This document shows positions 17,746-26,377 of a stretch of DNA of 64,000 nt, piece after piece. The notes beneath the pieces are model-generated. The model had not been told where the DNA came from, made no database searches, and saw nothing but the letters and a program-made list of their open reading frames with translations. Made by a program: the position numbers and the translations under genes. Numbering within the stretch: the stretch's first letter is position 1; each line of letters opens with the position of its first letter. This stretch comes from CAYWEM01 sp964457225. Lineage in GTDB: Bacteria; Acidobacteriota; Aminicenantia; UBA2199. The stretch is taken from contig CAYWEM010000002.1 in NCBI GenBank assembly GCA_964457225.1, positions 252,583 through 316,582 of the forward strand. The letters are read 5' to 3'.

Positions 17746-18768
17746 CTAATGTTGTTTCTTTTTACTGCCCGGGGGGAAGGGGCTGGGCTTGTTCACATCG
17801 TATGGCCGGCGTCCGACCAGGTCCTTTAAACCGCGCATCATTTTCAAGAAATATATCGCCGGAAGGGAGCGGTCGGCGGCCAGGAATTCGGCGCACAGAG
17901 CCGCGCAGGCCGGGGTCTGCAGATAACCGTAAGAAGAATGGGGATTGGCGAGGCCGTTGTACTTGAAGCTGTTTTTCACCAAATAGTCTTCCGGCTTTAC
18001 TCCCATAGAATTGGCGGCGAAATCGTCCCCCAGTTCAGGATCGAGTGCCACGTAATCGTCGATATCGGCTAAATTGACCCAGCGTTTCAGTGCTTCAGGA
18101 GTTTTCAATCCCGTTTCCCGGTCTGAACTCTTCAGCAGTCGTTCCACCAGCATGGTCTGGCCCAGCGGAGAGCCGAAGCTGACCAGGCAATCGACATACA
18201 CTCCCGGCGGCATCTGCAACAGAACGTCATAGGCGATGACACTGCCCATGGAATGAGCCAGCAGCATGATACGGTCATTCTTATATTGCAGGAGAATCCG
18301 CTTGAGTCTGGCCCCGATGACTTCGCGTACCGGGCGCTCCGCAGCCCGGCCGCAACCCGGATCGCCGTTCAGGTAGCAATCAAGGTCGCGGAACCGGCTG
18401 GCAATGAATTCATTGCTCATTTTCCGGGCCCGGCGCGAAATCGTTTCACTTTTGAGGAGTACATCGGCCGCCTTTTCCAGCGCGTTCCTGGCCCCCCGGC
18501 GCAGTCTGGAGATAGAAGACACCTCCCGAGCCCCGGCTTGTGCCCATCTTTCCACCAGTACCAGCGGATGATCCAGGTCCCGCTGATCCGGATCAAGAGG
18601 CCGCTGGTAAAGCAGGTCAGCCCAATAGAACAAGCGAAAACTGAAATAAAGATCAGGCAGGCCCTGGTTTTTCAGACCGGCGCGGATTGAGCGCAGCCAC
18701 CAGTCGTAAAGAATGCGCTCAGCCGGCTTGTTGTTCAAACCATGAATGCCGATTATGATTCTGGCCAA
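17746..18768 (-). CDS. Alpha/beta hydrolase (lipase/esterase-like)
   Basis: A 340-residue cytosolic protein with an alpha/beta hydrolase layout. IGIHGLNNKP near the start can form the oxyanion hole, LLAHSMGSVIAYDVL is the nucleophile elbow with the catalytic Ser, DIDDYVALDP offers an Asp, and NPHSSYGYL offers the His. This fits the PGAP1/LCAT-like lipase group, but the substrate is unknown. There is no signal peptide. It is first in a run with the radical SAM gene and is divergent from the gene at 18909. Confidence 0.6.
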   Translation of the reverse strand: MARIIIGIHGLNNKPAERILYDWWLRSIRAGLKNQGLPDLYFSFRLFYWADLLYQRPLDPDQRDLDHPLVLVERWAQAGAREVSSISRLRRGARNALEKAADVLLKSETISRRARKMSNEFIASRFRDLDCYLNGDPGCGRAAERPVREVIGARLKRILLQYKNDRIMLLAHSMGSVIAYDVLLQMPPGVYVDCLVSFGSPLGQTMLVERLLKSSDRETGLKTPEALKRWVNLADIDDYVALDPELGDDFAANSMGVKPEDYLVKNSFKYNGLANPHSSYGYLQTPACAALCAEFLAADRSLPAIYFLKMMRGLKDLVGRRPYDVNKPSPFPPGSKKKQH

Positions 18769-18841
18769 TTTTTTTCGCCTTCCTGTTTACAGAAAAACAA
18801 TTATCACAAAGCTCCTTTTGAGGCAATAAAACGGCCGCGAC

Positions 18842-18870
18842 TTGATCGCTTTGAGTTCATGTCATATCAT
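18842..18870 (+). promoter_or_regulatory. Predicted promoter (TTGATC-N17-TATCAT)
   Basis: The two hexamers are spaced by 17 bp and lie 38 bp upstream of the gene at 18909. Confidence 0.5.
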
Positions 18871-18908
18871 TCAACCTGAACCAAGCAAGACGGCAGAACG
18901 GAGGAACC

Positions 18909-19478
18909 ATGAAAAGAGAAGTCATGATCGTCACCCCGGGAAAAATGTACGCAGCCGAACTGGAAGTCGATTCCGCCGAACAGCGCACCTTTGATTTCAT
19001 CATGAATCCGCCGAGGAAGGTGGCCTTGCGGGAAGACGATCAGAACCTGTTCATCGGAAAAAACTTTCTGCCCCTGAAAAACGCGGTGGTTTACATTCCC
19101 AGGCCGAATGGTTATCTCGAATTCAAACGTCTACCCAATCTGAACATCGACAAGAGCAATATCGTTTTTTTCTTCGACCGTTTTGACAAGCTGGGCCGTG
19201 AATCGGACCGCCTGCGCCAGGATAAGTTCAAGAAGAACCTGGCCGGGCAGAAAAAACTGCAACTGTTCACCAAGGTGAAATGCAATGCCTTTTTTCAAAT
19301 CAACGGCGTTTACCAGGGCCTGCCTGCTGATCTTTTCAACCATGCCTTCGTGGCCCTGACCCAGGTCGAAATCATGGAAATAAGAGCCGGTGAAGGAGCC
19401 CAGGCTCACGATCCTTACAGCTTCATAGGCTTGAATCCACAGTTCATTGAATCCTACGTAGCCACGCTTGCCGATTGA
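18909..19478 (+). CDS. Hypothetical protein, 189 residues
   Basis: A soluble protein with no family I recognise. It is rich in beta-strand patterns at the N-terminus (EVMIVTPGKMYAAELEVDSAEQRTF) and basic in the middle (DKFKKNLAGQKKLQLFTKV). It has no signal peptide, membrane segment or cysteine cluster. GGAGGA lies six bases before the ATG and a promoter lies at 18842-18870, so it is a real single gene. It is convergent with the agmatinase gene. Confidence 0.6.
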   Translation: MKREVMIVTPGKMYAAELEVDSAEQRTFDFIMNPPRKVALREDDQNLFIGKNFLPLKNAVVYIPRPNGYLEFKRLPNLNIDKSNIVFFFDRFDKLGRESDRLRQDKFKKNLAGQKKLQLFTKVKCNAFFQINGVYQGLPADLFNHAFVALTQVEIMEIRAGEGAQAHDPYSFIGLNPQFIESYVATLAD

Positions 19479-19517
19479 GCAGAGATCATCAAGCCGGCCG
19501 GTGTGCCAGACCAGTTA

Positions 19518-20411
19518 TCAGCTTTTGACCAGCAGGAACATCATCTCACGCAGGGCGGTGGCGGCGACCGCGGCCGAAACCCCGCTGGAATCGTAATCAG
19601 GAGCGAGTTCCATTATATCGGCGGCCAGTACATCGGCACTTCTCAGGGCTTCCAGCACCTTGATGAAATCCTCAAAAAAAATGCCTCCCGGCTCGGGAGT
19701 TCCGGTCCCGCTTAAAAGAGAGGGGTCAAAAACATCCAGATCAAGCGTGAGGTATACCGGACGGCCGGCAATCCGATCCTTGACGAAAGCCGGGAAATCC
19801 TGCAAATCCCGGCCGCCGGGACCGGCGAATCGCTGGGGGTGATCGCGGAGCCGGCGCCATTCAGCGGTGCTGCCCGAGCGCACGCCGACAAGCGCCGTGT
19901 TTTCCAGGCCGATGAGGTTTACTATCCGGTTCATCACCGTGGCATGGCTGAATTCCACGCCCAGGTAGTCTGACCTGAGGTCGGCGTGAGCATCGAGCTG
20001 GACTACGAAAAGATCTGAGCCGTATTTTTCCCTGCAGACTTCAAAGAGAGGCAGGGTCAGCAGGTGTTCACCGCCCAGGAAAACCGGCCGGGCCCGGGAG
20101 CAGTCATCCAGGAGAGACCGGGCTTCGGTTCTGATCTGTTCCAGTACGCCGGCAGTATCTCCGAAAGGCAATTCCAGGTCACCCCGGTCGTGGATGCGCA
20201 GATCACTCAGGTCGGCATCATGGTAAGGGGAATAATCCTCGGATCCCAGGCTGGCCCGGCGGATGGCCTGCGGACCGAAACGGGCTCCGGGACGATTGGA
20301 AACAGTGCCGTCCCAGGGCAATCCGAGCAAAGCTATGTCAGCGGAACCGGGTTCTGCCTGGGGCTGAAAAAAACAACCTGTCTGCATGGGGTGTTGGGGG
20401 CAGAAATTCAC
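19518..20411 (-). CDS. speB: Agmatinase
   Basis: A 297-residue ureohydrolase. The binuclear manganese site motifs are present: GGEHLLTLP, then QLDAHADLRSDYLG with SHATVMNR, then LTLDLDVFDPSLLSGTGTPEPGG. The order and spacing fit agmatinase rather than arginase. It hydrolyses agmatine to putrescine and urea. Its start overlaps the stop of the arginine decarboxylase gene by four bases, so the two encode consecutive steps from arginine to putrescine. Confidence 0.92.
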   Translation of the reverse strand: MNFCPQHPMQTGCFFQPQAEPGSADIALLGLPWDGTVSNRPGARFGPQAIRRASLGSEDYSPYHDADLSDLRIHDRGDLELPFGDTAGVLEQIRTEARSLLDDCSRARPVFLGGEHLLTLPLFEVCREKYGSDLFVVQLDAHADLRSDYLGVEFSHATVMNRIVNLIGLENTALVGVRSGSTAEWRRLRDHPQRFAGPGGRDLQDFPAFVKDRIAGRPVYLTLDLDVFDPSLLSGTGTPEPGGIFFEDFIKVLEALRSADVLAADIMELAPDYDSSGVSAAVAATALREMMFLLVKS

Positions 20412-20956
20412 ATGATGAAGACGGCCAGGGCCAGTACGGTGGTCCAGTATCCTTCCTTACCAACCGCGGTCTGGGTGATGTTGCTGGTTCGTACAATCAG
20501 GCCGGTGGCCTTGTACAGCTTTTCCCTTTCACTCCAGGCTTCATCGGGGTTGATTTCGATACCCAAGGTGGCTCCGAGCATTGAGGCGGCCAGGTCTTCG
20601 GCCATGTCCCCGCATTTTTCCTTGATCAGGCCGTGTTCGTGAACCTCGCTCAGGTAGCCCCACATTTTCTTGTCCTTGGGCTGGGCTATCCCGATCGCCG
20701 AGGCAATACGCCGTCCCGGTTCGTCGGTGTCGGTGCGGGCGATTACCGCAAAGCGGATCGAGCCGGGGGCCATCAACTTTATTCCTTCGGACTTGGGAAT
20801 TATCTGGCAGCCTGGAGGCAGAATCGAAGATATGTTGACCATGTTCTGGTTTGCGACTCCGGCCACGCGCAGGGCTTCCTCAAAAGACGTGAGTTTGTAT
20901 TTATGGACGCCGATACCCTTGGTGAAAAACACTTTACTGGGTACAAAACTGTTCAT
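20408..20956 (-). CDS. pdaD: Pyruvoyl-dependent arginine decarboxylase
   Basis: A 182-residue proenzyme of the PvlArgDC family. The self-cleavage site is VNISSILPPGC: by family precedent, cleavage between Ser43 and Ser44 gives the small beta chain and an alpha chain starting with the pyruvoyl group. The Glu in SEVHEHG and the segment EMAEDL-like CGDMAEDLAASML are also conserved. It decarboxylates arginine to agmatine for the agmatinase encoded next. TTAGGAGGTATCCCC precedes the ATG, an excellent ribosome binding site. Confidence 0.93.
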   Translation of the reverse strand: MNSFVPSKVFFTKGIGVHKYKLTSFEEALRVAGVANQNMVNISSILPPGCQIIPKSEGIKLMAPGSIRFAVIARTDTDEPGRRIASAIGIAQPKDKKMWGYLSEVHEHGLIKEKCGDMAEDLAASMLGATLGIEINPDEAWSEREKLYKATGLIVRTSNITQTAVGKEGYWTTVLALAVFIM

Positions 20957-21012
20957 GGGGATACCTCCTAAATGGTTTCAGCATCGGCCGAAAATAACCG
21001 AACTTGTGGTTG

Positions 21013-21041
21013 ATTATACGATAAAGAACACCGCACTGCAA
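21013..21041 (-). promoter_or_regulatory. Promoter of the arginine decarboxylase operon (TTGCAG-N17-TATAAT)
   Basis: Read on the minus strand, TTGCAG (21041-21036) is followed after 17 bp by a perfect TATAAT (21018-21013), about 57 bp before the ATG at 20956. Confidence 0.7.
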
Positions 21042-21078
21042 GTTTTCGTGTTATCTTCCCGTTAAATGTAGACATCAC

Positions 21079-21107
21079 TTGCCTGGCTGAATCGTTTCCT
21101 TTATCAT
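21079..21107 (+). promoter_or_regulatory. Promoter of the MocR-type gene (TTGCCT-N17-TATCAT)
   Basis: TTGCCT and TATCAT are 17 bp apart, 34 bp before the chosen ATG at 21142. This promoter is divergent from that of the polyamine operon, only 37 bp away, so one bound regulator could influence both. Confidence 0.55.
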
Positions 21108-21141
21108 AAAAAGGTTGACATTGATCAACGAGGTGCACGCC

Positions 21142-22605
21142 ATGGAGTTAAAGTTGCGCATTGATCGCAACAGCCGGATACCGATCCAGAAACAGATCAG
21201 GGACAGAATCGAGCAATTGATATACCAGGGCATCCTGGCTCCGGGGAAAAAATTGCCGCCCAGCCGTCGACTTGCGGCTTCACTCGGAGTAAACCGCAGT
21301 ACTGTAATCGCCGTTTACGAGGACCTTATTGCGGAAGACCTGCTGACCGCCCGGGTGGGTTCCGGAACCATGGTTGCTTCCGGGCTGGAAAGCAGGCCGA
21401 AATCAATCGGCCGCCGTCCGATCAACTGGTCGGATATCTTCAGTCTTAAACCCCGCTTCGAACCGAGCAGCCTGATCAGGGACACCCTGGCCATCTGCGC
21501 CCAACCGGGCATGATAATGTTCGCCAACGGTGTGCCCTCGCCCCGGCTGTATCCCCGGAAAGAATTCAGGGAAATCTTCAACGGGGAACTCCTCTCCGGT
21601 CGCAGTCAGTTTTTCGATCTGATGCCCAGCGGCGGCTACCCTCCCCTGCTTGAGCTGTTGGCCCGGGAAGCGGTTTCTGCGGCTGACCCGGCCAGGGTCG
21701 ACGAAATAATGATCACTTCGGGTTCGATCCAGGGCCTGACCCTGATCAGCAACACCCTGCTTACAGCCGGAGACCTGGTGCTGGTTGAAAACCCGACTTT
21801 CTTCGGCGCCCTGCAGAGTTTCAACGCAGTTAAGGCACGCCTGCTTTTCATTCCGACCGACCGGAACGGCATGAATATCGACTTTCTGGAGCAGATACTG
21901 GTGCGCCAACGCCCCAAACTGCTCTATACTATTCCTACTTTCCAGAATCCAAGCGGCTACGTCCTGAGCCTGGAGCGGCGCAGGCGACTGCTGGCCCTGG
22001 CCCATCGTCACTCATTGCCCATAGTCGAGGACGATCCCTACAGCCGTATTTACTTCCAGGATCCTCCACCTCCCTCGCTCAAGTTCCTGGACCGTTTCAA
22101 CCACGTCATCCACATATCAACTTTTTCCAAGCTGTTGTTCCCCGGCCTGCGGGTAGGCTGGCTGCAGGCACCCAGGCAGGTCATAGAAAGGCTGAGCCGG
22201 ACCAAGCTCCTTTATGACCTGCACACCAACACTCCCGGCCAGGTCGCCATCCAGCGCTATCTTTCCCGGGGTCTGCTGGAAGAACACCTGAGTCTGATCC
22301 GTTCAGTTTATGCCGAAAAAATGGGCCTTATGGCTGAATGCCTGGGCAAATACTGTGCAGCCCTGGAAGAACGGCAGCAACCAGCCGGAGGTTACTATTT
22401 CTGGTGTCGTTTGCCCCAGGGGCTGAGTTCCCGTGAACTGATGCTGGAACTGTTCCGGGAAGGAGTGGCCATTCTGCCCGGAGAGGCCTTTTATCCCGGA
22501 AATGAAGGCCGATCATGGTTCCGCCTGAATTTCACCTTTCCCGATCATGATCAGATCGTCAAGGGCATAAAGATAATCGGCAAGGTTCTGAACCGCTTGT
22601 CCTGA
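21142..22605 (+). CDS. MocR-type regulator: GntR DNA-binding domain fused to a class I aminotransferase fold
   Basis: A protein of 487 residues. Residues about 8-75 are a winged helix of GntR type (IPIQKQIRDRIEQLIYQG, GKKLPPSRRLAASLGVNRSTV). The rest is a PLP-dependent aminotransferase fold: PTYQNPSG-like PTFQNPSGYVLS, EDDPYSRIYF, and the PLP lysine in HISTFSKLLFPGLRVGW. The family includes regulators of B6, GABA and taurine use, and some true aminotransferases. It is divergent from the arginine decarboxylase/agmatinase operon, so control of polyamine synthesis is a reasonable inference. The ATG at 21142 has GAGGTG six bases upstream; an upstream TTG at 21115 lacks one. Confidence 0.85.
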   Translation: MELKLRIDRNSRIPIQKQIRDRIEQLIYQGILAPGKKLPPSRRLAASLGVNRSTVIAVYEDLIAEDLLTARVGSGTMVASGLESRPKSIGRRPINWSDIFSLKPRFEPSSLIRDTLAICAQPGMIMFANGVPSPRLYPRKEFREIFNGELLSGRSQFFDLMPSGGYPPLLELLAREAVSAADPARVDEIMITSGSIQGLTLISNTLLTAGDLVLVENPTFFGALQSFNAVKARLLFIPTDRNGMNIDFLEQILVRQRPKLLYTIPTFQNPSGYVLSLERRRRLLALAHRHSLPIVEDDPYSRIYFQDPPPPSLKFLDRFNHVIHISTFSKLLFPGLRVGWLQAPRQVIERLSRTKLLYDLHTNTPGQVAIQRYLSRGLLEEHLSLIRSVYAEKMGLMAECLGKYCAALEERQQPAGGYYFWCRLPQGLSSRELMLELFREGVAILPGEAFYPGNEGRSWFRLNFTFPDHDQIVKGIKIIGKVLNRLS

Positions 22606-22781
22606 ACTTGACCGGGCTGGAAATCAGCACCCATCGGCATTGGCCGGTTCACACCCAAATTGGCTGGTTTTTTCTTCACGGCAATGGTTCTGTATTATCG
22701 TTTTCTCACGTGGTAAATTTTATATTCTGAGTCCCGTACCGGGTTTGCTTTACCCGGTTTGCTCATATCAAAGGAGGTTGC

Positions 22782-23102
22782 ATGCCGGCATTAAACGTCA
22801 ACGGTCGCGAAATAGAGCTTAATGAGGAAGGTTTCCTGGTCGACCCCCAGCTGTGGGACGACCAGGTGGCCCTGGCCCTGGCCGCGTCGGAGGAAAACCT
22901 GGCCGACCTCAGTTCGGAACATTGGGCGGTTATCCGCTTTATCAGGGAATACTTTCAGCAGAACCAGAGTGCCCCGATGGTCCGCCTGATCTGTAAAACC
23001 ACTGAACTTCCACTGAAAAGAATCTATGAACTGTTCCCTTCCGGCCCGGCCAAGGGCGCCTGCAAACTGGCCGGCTTACCCAAGCCGGACGGCTGTGTCT
23101 GA
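22782..23102 (+). CDS. dsrC: DsrC-like sulfur-carrier protein
   Basis: A 106-residue protein of the DsrC/TusE family. The C-terminal arm KGACKLAGLPKPDGCV carries both redox cysteines, Cys94 and the penultimate Cys105, as in true DsrC; TusE proteins keep only the latter. DsrC carries sulfur as a trisulfide between sulfite reductase or sulfurtransferases and the membrane DsrMK complex. Here the next two genes encode DsrM-like and DsrK-like proteins, supporting this partnership. AAAGGAGGTTGC before the ATG is a near-perfect ribosome binding site. No dsrAB lies within the window. Confidence 0.9.
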   Translation: MPALNVNGREIELNEEGFLVDPQLWDDQVALALAASEENLADLSSEHWAVIRFIREYFQQNQSAPMVRLICKTTELPLKRIYELFPSGPAKGACKLAGLPKPDGCV

Positions 23103-23111
23103 TTTTCATCT

Positions 23112-23738
23112 ATGAACCTGCTGCGCATCCTGTTGCTGATCAGCGCATTGTGGTGCTTTTCCGCCCTGCTTTGGCTCTTGCTCAAAACCAGGTCCTATGG
23201 AGCGCGCCGGCTTTTCGCACCGGCCTCCGGCCGGCCGATTATGGGAGCTCTTTACGCCTTCACCCTGGGACTGGCACCCTGGGCCAAGGAAAGCGTCAGG
23301 CGGAATCTGCCCTCCTACTTCAGCGGTATTACTTTTCATCTGGGCATTTTCGCATCTTTTATTCTCCTGGTATTTTTCAGTTCAGCCCTGGTTCCACCAT
23401 CCTTGCTGGTCTCCTTCCTTGGGTTTATCGCCCTGGCCGGTTGCCTGGCCGGAATCGGACTGCTGTTGAAAAGATTGTTGAAAAATGAACTACGATCTCT
23501 TTCAGTTCCCGATGATTACCTGGCCAACCTGTTGAGCAGTTTGTTCTGCGGCCTGGCTTTTCTGGCTCATTCGGTTCCGGCCCTGACTCCGGCCTGGCTG
23601 ATAAGTGCAATATTACTACTGATCTATATTCCGCTGGGTAAAACCCGGCATTGTCTTTATTTCTTTACCAGCCGCTATCACTTCGGTTCTTTTTACGGCC
23701 GGCGCGGAACCTTTCCTCCGGGCCCCGGACGAGGCTGA
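23112..23738 (+). CDS. DsrM/NarI-like heme b membrane subunit
   Basis: A 208-residue membrane protein with about five helices. His residues in helices (ITFHLGIFASF and FLAHSVPAL) are placed as in NarI-type diheme cytochrome b subunits, such as DsrM, HdrE and TmcC. It would pass electrons between the quinone pool and the iron-sulfur subunit encoded two bases downstream. The Gly-rich C-terminus (RRGTFPPGPGRG) is typical of DsrM relatives. It starts nine bases after dsrC. It is a little shorter than usual DsrM, so loss of one helix is possible. Confidence 0.75.
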   Translation: MNLLRILLLISALWCFSALLWLLLKTRSYGARRLFAPASGRPIMGALYAFTLGLAPWAKESVRRNLPSYFSGITFHLGIFASFILLVFFSSALVPPSLLVSFLGFIALAGCLAGIGLLLKRLLKNELRSLSVPDDYLANLLSSLFCGLAFLAHSVPALTPAWLISAILLLIYIPLGKTRHCLYFFTSRYHFGSFYGRRGTFPPGPGRG

Positions 23739-23740
23739 CC

Positions 23741-25105
23741 ATGACCCGACTGAAAGTTCAGGATGAATTGAACGAAATAATTGACCGGCTCGGGCCGGAG
23801 GATTTCGCCAGGGGGCTGGAAACCTTCCGGCGAAAACTGCGCCGGGCCGAAGTTTCCTACCTGAACAGCTGTGTTCATTGCGGACTCTGCGCTGATTCCT
23901 GCCATTACTACCGGATGGAACCTCTGGCTGAAAACATTCCGGGCCACAAGCTTGAACAGATCAGTTCGGTGTTCAAGGCCCATTTCACACGACTGGGCCG
24001 CCTGGCTCCGGGCCTGTTGAAATCGAAAAAATTCGACCGGGAAATGGTCCGGGCCTGGATCGACTCTGTTTTCGGACGCTGTTCACTCTGCGGACGCTGC
24101 GCTCTCAACTGTTCCATCGGCATCGCCCTGCCCCGTCTCTTCCGGGCCGCCCGGGCCGCTCTGGCCGCCATGGACCTGGTGCCTCCCGATTTGCAGGCCA
24201 CGGTTGACAATTCGCTCAACCACGGCAACAACATGGCCATCAGCCGGGAAGACTGGGTTGAAACTGTGCAGTGGATAGAAGAAGAATTGCAGGCTGAGAC
24301 TGGTGATCCCCAAGCAGCAATTCCGCTCGACAAACAGGGCGCTGAGATACTGTTTACCGTGAATCCCAGGGAACCGAAGTTCTTTCCGCTTTCACTGCAG
24401 GCCAGCGCCAAGGTCTTCTGGGCCGCCCGGGCCGACTGGACCCTGGCTTCCGAAAGCGGCTGGGATCTGACCAATTACGGCCTGTTCAACTGCAATGACC
24501 AGCAAGCCGGAACTATAACCGCCAACCTGGTCAAGGCCATGGAAAGACTGCAGTGCCGCACCCTGGTCATCGGCGAATGCGGCCACGGATACGGATCGGC
24601 CCGCTGGGAGGGACCTGAATGGCTGCAGGGCGCTTACCCCTTCAAACTGCTCAGCGTTCTTGAACTCATCGATGAATATCTCAGATCCGGCAGGATCAAG
24701 GTCGACCCGCGACTCAATTCCCGGCGGGTAACCCTGCACGATCCATGCAACCTGGTGCGCCACGGCGGGGTTTACGAAGTCCAGCGGCGCATACTGCGCC
24801 GTTCGGTTTCCGATTTCGTTGAAATGGTTCCCAACCGAGAAAACAACTTCTGCTGCGGCGGAGGCGGCGGCCAGCTGGCCATGGCGGCCTATAAAAACCG
24901 TCGCATTCAGGCCGGCGGGAAAAAGGCCGATCAGATACGGGCCAGCGGCGCGGAAATCGTGGTCGCCCCCTGCCACAACTGTATCGATCAGCTCATGGAA
25001 CTTAACAAGGAATACAAGCTCGGCGTTCAAATCAAGACGGTCGCTGAAATGGTGGCCGAAGCCCTGGTTGACCATATCCCCAAAACAGAGGTGAAAAATG
25101 GCTGA
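23741..25105 (+). CDS. DsrK/HdrD-like iron-sulfur subunit
   Basis: A protein of 454 residues. Two ferredoxin-type clusters come first (CVHCGLCADSC near residue 43 and CSLCGRCALNC near 110), followed by a CCG-type domain with HDPCNLVRHGG, NNFCCGGGGGQLAM and APCHNCIDQL. The CCG cysteines bind the catalytic non-cubane cluster in HdrB/HdrD, which reduces disulfides; DsrK is thought to act on the DsrC trisulfide. A degenerate earlier half-site (FNCNDQ, GECGHGYG) is also present. The ATG at 23741 fits the end of the membrane-subunit gene. The stop overlaps the next start by 8 bp. Confidence 0.85.
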   Translation: MTRLKVQDELNEIIDRLGPEDFARGLETFRRKLRRAEVSYLNSCVHCGLCADSCHYYRMEPLAENIPGHKLEQISSVFKAHFTRLGRLAPGLLKSKKFDREMVRAWIDSVFGRCSLCGRCALNCSIGIALPRLFRAARAALAAMDLVPPDLQATVDNSLNHGNNMAISREDWVETVQWIEEELQAETGDPQAAIPLDKQGAEILFTVNPREPKFFPLSLQASAKVFWAARADWTLASESGWDLTNYGLFNCNDQQAGTITANLVKAMERLQCRTLVIGECGHGYGSARWEGPEWLQGAYPFKLLSVLELIDEYLRSGRIKVDPRLNSRRVTLHDPCNLVRHGGVYEVQRRILRRSVSDFVEMVPNRENNFCCGGGGGQLAMAAYKNRRIQAGGKKADQIRASGAEIVVAPCHNCIDQLMELNKEYKLGVQIKTVAEMVAEALVDHIPKTEVKNG

Positions 25106-26321
25106 AACAAAGCAAGACAATCCATTCCTGGAATTAACCGAAGTACCGGAAACCAAGATCATTTACCTGGACAATGGGGCCACCTCCTTTCCCAAGCCCA
25201 GGCAGGTCTACGAGTACATGGATTTCTTCTACCGCAGTTACGGGGTCAACCCGGGACGAAGTGGTTTTGATCTCTGCCTGGCGGCCGGCAACGTGGTGGA
25301 TGAGACCCGCAAACTGCTGACTTCGCTGTTCGGCGGAACTGACAGCAACCGCCTGGTTTTCGGCTACAATTCAACCGATGCGCTCAACCTGGCTATTTTC
25401 GGCCTGATCAGACCCGGCGACCACGTGGTGACTTCCCACCTCGAACACAACTCCACCCTGAGGCCGCTCTGGAAGCTGGAGCAGAATGGAGTCGAGGTGG
25501 ACTGGATCGATTTCGATCGGAATGGTTGGGTTGATCCCCAGGAAATAATCGACTGTTTCAAAGATAACACCCGGGCGGTGGTCATCAACCACGGCTCAAA
25601 CGTCATCGGTACTGTGCAGGACCTGGCGCCGATCGGCCGGGCCTGCCGTGAACGAGGTATTCTGCTGATAGTTGACGCCTCGCAGACAGCAGGAATGGTT
25701 CCGGTCAATCTCGATGATCTCCAGGCCGACGTGATTTGTTTCACCGGTCACAAGAGCCTGATGGGCCCCATGGGCATCGGCGGTATGTACGTGCGCGAAG
25801 GCGTGGAAATCACCCAGACCAGGGCCGGCGGAACCGGGGTCAAAAGCGCCCAGCGCCCCCACCTCGAGGAATATCCTTACCGCATGGAATACGGAACCCC
25901 CAACCTGCCGGGCATCGCCGGGCTCAATGCCGGGATTAAATGGGTGCGCGGGATTGGGATCGAGGCCGTCCACCGTCATGAAATGGCTCTCTGGCGCAGG
26001 CTGCGCGACGGTCTGCAGGCCATCGAGGGTCTGGTAGTTTACTGTGCCGAAGACATCCCCGGACGTGAGCGCATCAGTGTGCTGTCATGCAATGTCATCG
26101 GCATGGAAGCCCTGAACGTGGGCACCATTCTTGACGTGGACGCCAATATCGCCTGCCGCACCGGACTGCATTGTACTCCGATGGTACATGAACACCTGGG
26201 CACGGACAAGATCCAGGGGGCGGTCCGTTTCGGTATCGGCCCTTTCAACACCCCGGAGCACATCGACGCAGCTATTTCAGCCATGGCCGATATCGCCGCC
26301 ATGCAGCGCAAAAGAAGTTAG
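25098..26321 (+). CDS. Class V aminotransferase, group II cysteine desulfurase-like
   Basis: A 407-residue PLP enzyme. IYLDNGATSFPKP opens the fold, HLEHNSTLRPL and VDASQTAG are cofactor contacts, and FTGHKSLMGPMGIGG contains the PLP lysine. The C-terminal RTGLHCTPMVHEHLGT has the catalytic Cys in the position used by SufS/CsdB-type desulfurases. It probably releases sulfur from cysteine. It overlaps the DsrK-like gene, so desulfurase, DsrC and DsrMK-like proteins come from one transcript, suggesting sulfur transfer from cysteine onto DsrC; that link is an inference. Confidence 0.85.
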   Translation: MAETKQDNPFLELTEVPETKIIYLDNGATSFPKPRQVYEYMDFFYRSYGVNPGRSGFDLCLAAGNVVDETRKLLTSLFGGTDSNRLVFGYNSTDALNLAIFGLIRPGDHVVTSHLEHNSTLRPLWKLEQNGVEVDWIDFDRNGWVDPQEIIDCFKDNTRAVVINHGSNVIGTVQDLAPIGRACRERGILLIVDASQTAGMVPVNLDDLQADVICFTGHKSLMGPMGIGGMYVREGVEITQTRAGGTGVKSAQRPHLEEYPYRMEYGTPNLPGIAGLNAGIKWVRGIGIEAVHRHEMALWRRLRDGLQAIEGLVVYCAEDIPGRERISVLSCNVIGMEALNVGTILDVDANIACRTGLHCTPMVHEHLGTDKIQGAVRFGIGPFNTPEHIDAAISAMADIAAMQRKRS

Positions 26322-26377
26322 ACAATCACCCGCCGGCAACATCCCGCGGCGACATCGTACTGTCCGCTCTAAGTTGC

